Source: Clostridia bacterium (GTDB taxonomy: Bacteria; Bacillota; Clostridia; DUPQ01). From it: a stretch of DNA of 8,365 nt. Positions within the stretch are counted from its first letter, which is position 1. Every line of letters starts with the position of its first letter. Under the pieces are notes generated by a model. That model was not told the origin of the DNA and made no database searches. It saw only the letters and a program-made list of their open reading frames with translations. The stretch is from assembly GCA_028690885.1 (NCBI GenBank), contig JAQVAJ010000048.1:1-8365 (forward strand), read 5' to 3'. A program made the translations under genes and the position numbers. Positions 1-6,185 of this stretch are shown here, in pieces.

Positions 1-593
1 CGCAAAAAGAATACGAGATTATAAAGCAGGAGATACCAGAAGCTTTGAAGATACAGGAAGATGAGCATACTCATGAGATGGATCTTATCACTATGCTTGA
101 TGAAGAGAGGCTTCAATATGTTGGTGCCATGGTACTTGGATTAAATGATGCTTTGGTGGAATTAACCGGAGCTATAGCAGGTCTTTCATTTGCATTAGCA
201 AATACAAAGATAGTCGCACTATCTGGAATTATAACGGGAATTTCAGCAACCTTGTCAATGGCTGCATCTAATTATCTTGCTGAAAAAGCTGACGGCAATC
301 CGAATGCTTTCAAATCAAGTATTTTTACAGGAGTTGCCTATCTTATTACAGTAGCTTTAATGGTAATGCCTTATCTTCTTCTTCCAGTAAACGCATATGT
401 AGAAGCATTCCTTATAATGATAGGCGTTGTTATATTGATTATATTAGTGTTCAATTACTATATATCTGTAGCAAAAGATCAGCCCTTCTTTAAAAACTTT
501 GCAAAGATGGCAATTATAAGTATATCAGTTGCAGGTATTTCATATCTAATCGGAATCCTTGCAAAAGCATTGCTTGGCATTGATGTGATTTAA
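1..593 (+). CDS. Ferritin-like/VIT1-CCC1 family metal transporter, 3' part (5' truncated)
   Basis: Membrane protein of the VIT1/CCC1 family, which moves iron or manganese across membranes. The reading frame is open from base 3 to the TAA at 591-593, giving 196 visible residues with the start outside the window. A TTG at 45 is in frame, but coding sequence continues upstream of it and I see no ribosome binding site there, so it is probably internal. The first ~30 residues are charged and helical and include an ExxH (EDEH, bases 57-68), which looks like the last helix of an N-terminal ferritin-like or rubrerythrin-like domain. That fused architecture is known in this family. About five hydrophobic segments follow, starting at LQYVGAMVLGLNDALVELTG, then LSGIITGISATLSMAASNYL, then three more to the C-terminus. 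This matches the five-helix VIT1/CCC1 fold. Family is well supported; the metal and the fusion are inferred. It reads toward the convergent propeller operon and is probably unrelated to it. Confidence 0.85.
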   Translation, partial: QKEYEIIKQEIPEALKIQEDEHTHEMDLITMLDEERLQYVGAMVLGLNDALVELTGAIAGLSFALANTKIVALSGIITGISATLSMAASNYLAEKADGNPNAFKSSIFTGVAYLITVALMVMPYLLLPVNAYVEAFLIMIGVVILIILVFNYYISVAKDQPFFKNFAKMAIISISVAGISYLIGILAKALLGIDVI

Positions 594-620
594 AAGAGTG
601 ACTTAATTAAATAACTTGTA

Positions 621-655
621 TAAAAGAAAACGAGAGCTTATTGCTCTCGCTTTAT
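621..655. terminator. Bidirectional rho-independent terminator between convergent units
   Basis: A perfect 7-bp stem, CGAGAGC (631-637) and GCTCTCG (643-649), encloses the 5-base loop TTATT. On the + strand it is followed by only CTTTAT. On the - strand it is followed by TTTTCTTTTA, a good U-tract. It should therefore work best for the minus-strand propeller operon ending at 724, and more weakly for the transporter ending at 593. Confidence 0.8.
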
Positions 656-723
656 AATGACTATTATGTGCACTTAACTATCAATATGCTGTATGCTGAT
701 AAAGTATATTCATATAATATTTA

Positions 724-1758
724 TTACTCAGAAAACAAAAAATCTTCAATCTTAAATGTATATCCTCTTATCTGGCCTTTAGGTTCATCATCAAGAAGAT
801 AATTTACCACATATATAGTTCCGTCCTCAAACTGTACCCAGCCTGAATATCCAAGATCTGCTTTGGGATTTCTGTCATAATCTATTGGAAATATTCTTGT
901 CTGCTGCTGTCTTCTTTCTTTTTCTAAAGCAGTCTGCTTATCAAATATGCATCCCATGAAATTTTGAGTTGTTCTGCCCCAGCCCTGTTTCCCGCCTTGT
1001 ATAAATCTATAGGTCATAAGGATTCTGCCATCACTTAAAAAGCCTGTAACAGGTCTGTGACAGCCTGGTACGGGTATCTTATATACTCCATCCCAAGTCT
1101 CACCGCCGTCATATGAAAAAGCTTTAAAACAGTCATATCCCTCCCATGAATTCTCACGTAAAAAAGCAACAAGAACATTATCTTCGACTTCAAGTATTGA
1201 TGCCTCGCATAAATTATATTTTTCATCTTTTGCTACTGTAATTCTGTCTGACCAGGTAATTCCAGAATCATCACTGTACCAAAGGTACTGAACTAGTTTA
1301 TTAATGCTTATGTCAAGAAAATGAGAAGACAGTATCCATCTTCCGCTTTTTAATACTAGAAGCTTGTCAGGTACTATGCCTTGAGAAGGGGTGTCAAAAG
1401 GGCCTTTCCATGTTTTTCCATCATCAATGGATTTCCACAAATATGTTTTTGCATTATGAGATTCATTTTTTATTACATAATCAGCTATAATAACCAAAGT
1501 ATCATCTGGCAGTTTTGAAATTCTGGCGCAGTTGTAATAGTTATCTGATGTGCTTTTTTCTGTAAGTGCAGTTTTATCAGACCATGTTTTGCCTTTGTCC
1601 AGACTTTCTTTATAAACTATCCTTGCCTGGTCTCTGTCTCCGTGATGTTTGCATTCTGAAAACACGCATACTAATTTACCACTCTTAGTCTTAACTATGT
1701 CTGGCCATGCTTCGTATATTGATTTATCATTACTGACTACATATTTTTCTAACGCCAT
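724..1758 (-). CDS. Sialidase-fold BNR/Asp-box six-bladed propeller protein (paralogue A)
   Basis: Predicted glycoside hydrolase of the sialidase superfamily, 344 residues, no signal peptide, so probably cytoplasmic. The start at 1758 is chosen because AGAGGG lies 8 bases upstream (1772-1767). A longer form from 1809 would run back into the neighbouring gene. Four perfect Asp boxes (SxDxGxTW) sit at residues 52-59, 110-117, 162-169 and 215-222. Six blade-start motifs can be read, beginning near residues 16, 76, 128, 183, 233 and 301, so the propeller is complete. By spacing, E185, R201, R251 and Y304 (in LGYS) correspond to the sialidase Glu, second and third Arg, and catalytic Tyr. D41/D43 (HHGDRDQ) may supply the acid/base Asp. 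The first triad Arg is absent: the FRIP-like site reads EAWP (16-19). It is the downstream gene of a two-gene operon with paralogue B, one base apart. Fold is near certain. Substrate is unknown; automated labels of 'exo-alpha-sialidase' should be treated with caution. Confidence 0.85.
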   Translation of the reverse strand: MALEKYVVSNDKSIYEAWPDIVKTKSGKLVCVFSECKHHGDRDQARIVYKESLDKGKTWSDKTALTEKSTSDNYYNCARISKLPDDTLVIIADYVIKNESHNAKTYLWKSIDDGKTWKGPFDTPSQGIVPDKLLVLKSGRWILSSHFLDISINKLVQYLWYSDDSGITWSDRITVAKDEKYNLCEASILEVEDNVLVAFLRENSWEGYDCFKAFSYDGGETWDGVYKIPVPGCHRPVTGFLSDGRILMTYRFIQGGKQGWGRTTQNFMGCIFDKQTALEKERRQQQTRIFPIDYDRNPKADLGYSGWVQFEDGTIYVVNYLLDDEPKGQIRGYTFKIEDFLFSE

Positions 1759-1759
1759 T

Positions 1760-2863
1760 TTATTTTCCCTCTTTTTCTGGAAGTTCCCAGAATGTGCCGA
1801 AAATCTCACACTGAGAATCCAGAGTTTCTTTCTGGTAATATACTGTTAATAATTTTCCATCATTTAACTCGACAGAAGCCGGATATCCTAAATCATGAAT
1901 AGGTCCGTCATCTCTCAATATTATCTCATCAGACCATGTCTTGCATCTGTCATAAGATACCATAGCTCTTTGACCATATGGTTGTTCTCTGTATCCGTAA
2001 ACCAAGACAACGGCACCGCAGCTGTGTTCGATTGCATGAGCAGGAGCACCATGCTTATTTATCCTTACAGGTACAGTCCATGTTTTTCCTTTGTCGAATG
2101 ACTCGGTCATATATGTTGCAAATATGCCTCCTTGAACACGAATAAATCCAACAAGTTTTTCTTCAAGTTCAAGTATGTATGGTTCACAATGAAAATATTC
2201 ACAACCTTCATCAGTAATATACGGAACATGAGACATATAATCCCATTGCAACCCATCATTGCTGTAAAATACTAATAACTCCTTTTTGAAACGGAGATTT
2301 TCATCATATTTTGAAGGATTATCATCAACTTCCTTGTAATATCCCATGTATATAAGGCCTCCGTCTTTTAAAGCGGTTGGGCCATGAGGGCAGGTAACAG
2401 GTGCATGCTTAACTTCAGACCATGTTATGCCCTTATCCTCGGATATTACATATGTAGAACCAAAATATTTTTTCTCCATTTGCTTTGTTATCTGATTATT
2501 GGAAAAGTAAGCATCACGCATTGCTAACTTAAATCCTTCAGCAGGGAACTTGCTTTGTACATCAATAAGGTGGTTGAAAGATGTCACAATTATCTTGTCT
2601 TTATTAAATACAGTTATTCCGGCATCTCTGTCGTCTAGCGGAGTATCAATTATTATCTCAGGGGCAGTCCAGTTTTTTCCTTCATCATAACTTCTGGATA
2701 AAAGGACTTTGCCAAATGGGCAGACATGGCCTAGCCGGTTTCCTGAGCATACTGAAATAAGTTCTCCATTTAGGCCTCTGCATACAGACGGCCATCCATG
2801 ATAACCGAAAATCGAGTCCTTGCTCTTGAAAATCTTAACATGTTCGGTTTTTGGTCTAATCAT
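1760..2863 (-). CDS. Sialidase-fold BNR/Asp-box six-bladed propeller protein (paralogue B)
   Basis: Second predicted sialidase-superfamily hydrolase, 367 residues, no signal peptide. The ATG at 2863 follows AGGAGG (2880-2875) with an 11-base gap, and it is the first gene after the candidate promoter near 2912-2920. Clear Asp boxes are at residues 141-148 and 255-262. Variant ones are at 58-65 (N for T), 201-207 (one residue short) and 303-310, where Cys307 replaces the conserved glycine. Six blade motifs can be traced, near residues 22, 80, 160, 225, 274 and 324. E227, R242, R292 and Y327 (in DLGYP) match by spacing the sialidase Glu, two Arg and Tyr; the E-R gap is 15 and the R-R gap 50, nearly as in paralogue A (16 and 50). 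The FRIP Arg is missing (HGWP, 22-25), and so is an obvious acid/base Asp before the first Asp box. Its stop is one base from the start of paralogue A, implying coupled translation. Related to A but strongly diverged, so the two may act on different linkages. Confidence 0.85.
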   Translation of the reverse strand: MIRPKTEHVKIFKSKDSIFGYHGWPSVCRGLNGELISVCSGNRLGHVCPFGKVLLSRSYDEGKNWTAPEIIIDTPLDDRDAGITVFNKDKIIVTSFNHLIDVQSKFPAEGFKLAMRDAYFSNNQITKQMEKKYFGSTYVISEDKGITWSEVKHAPVTCPHGPTALKDGGLIYMGYYKEVDDNPSKYDENLRFKKELLVFYSNDGLQWDYMSHVPYITDEGCEYFHCEPYILELEEKLVGFIRVQGGIFATYMTESFDKGKTWTVPVRINKHGAPAHAIEHSCGAVVLVYGYREQPYGQRAMVSYDRCKTWSDEIILRDDGPIHDLGYPASVELNDGKLLTVYYQKETLDSQCEIFGTFWELPEKEGK

Positions 2864-2911
2864 ATTAATTTGTTCCTCCTGAAAATAGTTTGAGTTTGAT
2901 TACATTATTAA

Positions 2912-2920
2912 ATTATAGCA
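2912..2920 (-). promoter_or_regulatory. Candidate extended -10 promoter for the propeller operon
   Basis: Read on the minus strand, the sequence is TGCTATAAT: a perfect TATAAT (2917-2912) preceded by the TGn of an extended -10. The hexamer 17 bases upstream (TAAGAA, 2940-2935) is a poor -35, which is acceptable for an extended -10 promoter. A transcript would start near 2905, about 40 bases before the ATG at 2863. Confidence 0.6.
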
Positions 2921-2960
2921 TCATATTCAGATTATTCTTATATAAATTCGAAAAACTGGA

Positions 2961-3015
2961 GATATTTAATAAAATAACGGTTTAATCTGTTTATTTATAC
3001 TTTTATTGAAATATC
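2961..3015. repeat. Imperfect inverted repeat in the divergent control region (candidate operator)
   Basis: The left arm GATATTTAATAAAA (2961-2974) is the reverse complement of the right arm TTTTATTGAAATATC (3001-3015) except for one extra base in the right arm. The arms are 26 bases apart, with centres about 40 bases (roughly four helical turns) apart. The right arm covers the candidate -35 (TTGAAA, 3006-3011) of the plus-strand operon, so a protein bound there could block it. The region is very AT-rich, so chance is a real alternative. Confidence 0.35.
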
Positions 3016-3036
3016 CAACTCTATCTGGTGTATAAT
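3006..3036 (+). promoter_or_regulatory. Candidate sigma-A promoter for the PHP-GH31-M32 operon
   Basis: A perfect TATAAT lies at 3031-3036 with TTGAAA at 3006-3011, spacing 19 bases, slightly longer than ideal. Predicted start of transcription is near 3043, leaving a ~40-base leader that could form a small GCAG/CTGC hairpin (3046-3060) before the ribosome binding site GGGAGA at 3073-3078. Confidence 0.55.
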
Positions 3037-3083
3037 TTTTTCATAGCAGTTAGACGCTGCAAATACAATTACGGGAGAAGATA

Positions 3084-4013
3084 ATGAAACTAACAAATTT
3101 TATCGAAAACGGCAAATTTTACAAATCTAATTTTCATGCTCATTCCACAAGAAGTGATGGAAAATTAAGTCAGGAAGATGCAATAAACGTATTTAAGGAA
3201 CACGGATATAATTTCTTATGCTTATCTGAACATAATATAGTCACTAAAACGGATAAATATAATACAGATAATTTTCTTTTAGTACCCGGACTGGAACTTC
3301 ATTCATTGCTTGAACATCCACTGACAATACATCACATGCTTGGACTGACTTCTATGGATAACGATAAAGTTTATGACGGAATGAAACTATACAATATACC
3401 CTATACAAATAATGAGGAATCTTTATTAACACTGGAAAAAACACTTACTGATTTGGACCTTCTTACAGTTTATTGTCATCCCACATGGTCTCATGTAGAA
3501 CCTTATCAATATGATTTTCTAAAAAATACCAATATAGTGGAAATATGTAACTGGGGGACAGTTTTTGAACAAAATCATAATAATGATCCTACATACTGGG
3601 ATTCCTGGCTTAAGCAAGGTAAACAGATATGGGGAATGGCTAATGATGATTCGCATAAAAGAGAACAGTACTGCGGAGGATGGAATATGGTAAAATGCGA
3701 AGAATTTACAATTCCATCAATGCTGGACAGCTTAAAAAAAGGAAGTTTTTATTCAACAACAGGTCCGCAGATTCATGATTTCTATATAGAAGATGGTGTT
3801 GCATATGTTAAATGTTCTGAAGCTAAATCGATTACATTTATTACTTTAAGTAATTGGGGTAAATGCTACAGGGATCCGGCTGGAAAGCTTACAGAAGCTT
3901 CTTTAAATCTTCCTTTCAATGCATATATGACAAGAGTTGAAGTTGAAGACAAAGATGGTAAAATAGCCTGGTCTAATCCAATAATGAGAATGGACAGGTT
4001 TGAACACAGATAA
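3084..4013 (+). CDS. PHP-domain metallohydrolase, CehA/McbA-like
   Basis: Predicted metal-dependent hydrolase of the PHP superfamily, whose members cleave phosphate esters or other ester and amide bonds. 309 residues, cytoplasmic (no signal peptide). Start ATG at 3084 with GGGAGA 5 bases upstream. Visible metal-binding motifs are HAH (H18, H20) followed by SDG (D25), SEHN (H50), PGLEL (E71), HH (83-84), CHP (H132) and DDSH (D189, H191), which are the usual PHP motifs in order. The C-terminal third (about 205-309) looks like the small beta-sandwich often attached to CehA/McbA-type PHP proteins, ending in AWSNPI. First gene of a three-gene operon; the next gene's ribosome binding site overlaps its stop codon. 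Location beside glycosidases suggests a role on a modified sugar or oligosaccharide, but the bond cleaved cannot be read from sequence. The PHP assignment is firm, the CehA/McbA grouping likely. Confidence 0.85.
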   Translation: MKLTNFIENGKFYKSNFHAHSTRSDGKLSQEDAINVFKEHGYNFLCLSEHNIVTKTDKYNTDNFLLVPGLELHSLLEHPLTIHHMLGLTSMDNDKVYDGMKLYNIPYTNNEESLLTLEKTLTDLDLLTVYCHPTWSHVEPYQYDFLKNTNIVEICNWGTVFEQNHNNDPTYWDSWLKQGKQIWGMANDDSHKREQYCGGWNMVKCEEFTIPSMLDSLKKGSFYSTTGPQIHDFYIEDGVAYVKCSEAKSITFITLSNWGKCYRDPAGKLTEASLNLPFNAYMTRVEVEDKDGKIAWSNPIMRMDRFEHR

Positions 4014-4025
4014 GGAGTTATTAAA

Positions 4026-6185
4026 TTGAAAGTATATAAATACAGAAAAGGTTATTTGTGTATAACAAACATAAGTAAAAATGCAATAAGGCTTAGGACA
4101 AGTCTTGTAAACGATTTTAATGAGATAAATCCTTGTGTCAGGTATGGAATTTATGATATGGCGGAAAAAACTGTCAAAGATTCAGAAATTTCAATCCTTA
4201 TTGAGAATGATCAATTATCCATTAATGGAATGAAAACTGAGATACTTTTCAACAAAGGGTTTGACTTTAAAATAAAAGTTGCAGATGATAGGTTTTATGG
4301 TCTTGGTGATGCTGACAGGTCCACATTGGAAAAAAGAGGAACAAGACATGTTATATGGGTACAGAATGTGAAATGCTATATTCCATATCCAATGCTGTTA
4401 AGCTCGAATGGCTGGGGTATTTTCTCTTCAACGACATTCAAACAGGTTTTTGATATATGTTCAAAAGAATCAAATACATTATCCATAAGCAGCGCAAAAG
4501 GCTCATGCGATATAGTTATTTTTACAGGTAATGGATTTGATGAGCTTCTATCACAGTTTAAAAGTATTACAGGTCAGTCCAAGCTACTCCCAAGATTTGC
4601 TTACGGCCTTTCATATGTCGCAAATCAGAAAATTGATGCATTCAATATGATTAATGAAATGTACACTTTTCGAAAAGAGGATATTCCATGTGATGTATAT
4701 GGTCTTGAACCTGAGTGGATGGAGAAAAGATATGATTCATCTGTAGATAAAAAATTCAATACTACAAAATTTTACATACCATACTGGATGGATGTAAATA
4801 CAATAAGACAGAATACCTTTTTCAAACCCATCAGTAATATGGATTTTAAATTAAGTCTATGGTTATGCTGTAACTATGATCTTTCATATGAAGAAGAAAG
4901 AACAGCAGTTATTAAAGCTCATGAGATAAGCAAACAGGAAACTGACAATGAAGATGACTTAAGTTATCTTGATGAAAGGTTTGAGGTAGATGATCATCTT
5001 GGAAATCCTCAGTACATGGATAAGCTTACTGTTAAAGAAGAACCATGGTTTAAACATTTGGAGAAGTTTGTAGATATGGGGGTAAAAGCATTCAAACTGG
5101 ATGGAGCTTGGCAGGTAGACGAACATCCTGACAGGCTTTATGGAAATGGTATGACTGATGAGCAGATGCATAATCTTTATCCTTTAATATATGCTAAGCA
5201 GATGTCTTCTGGTTATGAAAATCATACTAATACCAGATCTTTAGTTTATTCATCAGGAGGTTTTGCAGGAATACAGCAATATGTTGCAACATGGTCAGGA
5301 GATACTGGAGGAGGTCCGAAACCTTTAGTTTCTATGCTTAATCTTGCAATGTCAGGTCATGTGAATACCACTTGTGATATGAATGTACATAGTCTGGAAG
5401 GTATACATTTCGGATTCTTGCAACCATGGTCACAGCAGTGCAACTGGGATTATTGGAACCAGCCATGGCTATTTACAAAAGATTTGAAAGAAGCATATGC
5501 ATACTATGATAAATTAAGATATTCACTGATACCATATATTTACAGCGCAGCATATGAGGCATATCTTAATATTGCTCCTATTATGCGACCTTTAGTCTAT
5601 GATTATCCTGAAGATGAAAACACATTTAATATTTTAAACCAGTATATGCTGGGAAAATATCTTCTCGTTGCAGCATTTATTGACAAAGATATTTATCTTC
5701 CAGAAGGAATTTGGATAGACTTGTTTACCCAAAAAGAGTATCAGGGAAACAGATATATCCAATATGTTGTCCCACAAGGAAGAGGCGGTGCGCTATTTGC
5801 AAAAAAAGGCGCAATATTATGTAGGTCATATGGAATATCGTCTATTTCTGATGAGCCTTTTGATTCATACACTATCGAAATTTATCCATCTGTGACCGAA
5901 AATGAATTTGTGATTTATGAAGATGATGGAATATCCCTTGAATATATCAATGGAGCAAGATGCGAAACTTGTATAAAAGCATTTAAAAGAGTTGATGATA
6001 TAAATATAAGCATATCTGAAAGAAAAGGGGAGTTTACAGGTAAAAAAGACAGTGTTGAATATGAGATAATTGTTATGAATGTGAACAAAAATGATGTTAT
6101 ATACATTAACGGAGTATTCTGGGAATATAAGATAGTTGGAGAAGATACTGCAGTTATAAAAATTAATGAAAAGGAGTTATTTTAA
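4026..6185 (+). CDS. Glycoside hydrolase family 31 protein (retaining alpha-glycosidase)
   Basis: Predicted retaining alpha-glycosidase of GH31, 719 residues, no signal peptide. The start is TTG (4026), fixed by AAGGAG at 4012-4017, 8 bases upstream and overlapping the previous stop; I see no nearby in-frame ATG. Domain order is typical: N-terminal beta-sandwich to about residue 190, (beta/alpha)8 barrel about 195-565, then C-terminal beta domains with the YEDDG signature (631-635). D359 in AFKLDG is the likely nucleophile and D426 in TWSGDTGGG the likely acid/base. They lie 67 residues apart, as usual in the family. Other landmarks are CDVYGLEPEW (222-231), EHPDR (366-370) and CDMNVHS (450-456). 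Members include alpha-glucosidases, alpha-xylosidases, alpha-galactosidases, sulfoquinovosidases and alpha-N-acetylgalactosaminidases. The active-site surroundings differ from classic alpha-glucosidases, so the sugar is left open. Co-transcribed with the PHP gene before it, and overlapping the M32 gene after it by one base. Confidence 0.9.
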   Translation: MKVYKYRKGYLCITNISKNAIRLRTSLVNDFNEINPCVRYGIYDMAEKTVKDSEISILIENDQLSINGMKTEILFNKGFDFKIKVADDRFYGLGDADRSTLEKRGTRHVIWVQNVKCYIPYPMLLSSNGWGIFSSTTFKQVFDICSKESNTLSISSAKGSCDIVIFTGNGFDELLSQFKSITGQSKLLPRFAYGLSYVANQKIDAFNMINEMYTFRKEDIPCDVYGLEPEWMEKRYDSSVDKKFNTTKFYIPYWMDVNTIRQNTFFKPISNMDFKLSLWLCCNYDLSYEEERTAVIKAHEISKQETDNEDDLSYLDERFEVDDHLGNPQYMDKLTVKEEPWFKHLEKFVDMGVKAFKLDGAWQVDEHPDRLYGNGMTDEQMHNLYPLIYAKQMSSGYENHTNTRSLVYSSGGFAGIQQYVATWSGDTGGGPKPLVSMLNLAMSGHVNTTCDMNVHSLEGIHFGFLQPWSQQCNWDYWNQPWLFTKDLKEAYAYYDKLRYSLIPYIYSAAYEAYLNIAPIMRPLVYDYPEDENTFNILNQYMLGKYLLVAAFIDKDIYLPEGIWIDLFTQKEYQGNRYIQYVVPQGRGGALFAKKGAILCRSYGISSISDEPFDSYTIEIYPSVTENEFVIYEDDGISLEYINGARCETCIKAFKRVDDINISISERKGEFTGKKDSVEYEIIVMNVNKNDVIYINGVFWEYKIVGEDTAVIKINEKELF

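Noticed and set aside
45..47. TTG at 45 as the true start of the transporter.
   Set aside because: The frame is open to the window edge with family-like sequence, and no ribosome binding site precedes the TTG.
678..702. Weak hairpin TATCA...TGATA with a TATGC direct repeat after the propeller operon.
   Set aside because: Only a 5-bp AT-rich stem, no U-tract; the hairpin at 631-649 explains termination better.
1759..1809. Possible 17-residue N-terminal extension of propeller A starting at 1809.
   Set aside because: It overlaps the coding end of propeller B and is not needed for the fold. The ATG at 1758 has a well-spaced AGAGGG.
2970..2985. Possible catabolite-control (cre) site around the CG at 2978-2979.
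   Set aside because: It lacks the outer TG and CA and matches only about four of the defined consensus positions.
4959..5171. Minus-strand open frames inside the GH31 and M32 genes.
   Set aside because: They lie wholly inside well-supported genes on the other strand and show no recognisable protein features or ribosome binding sites.
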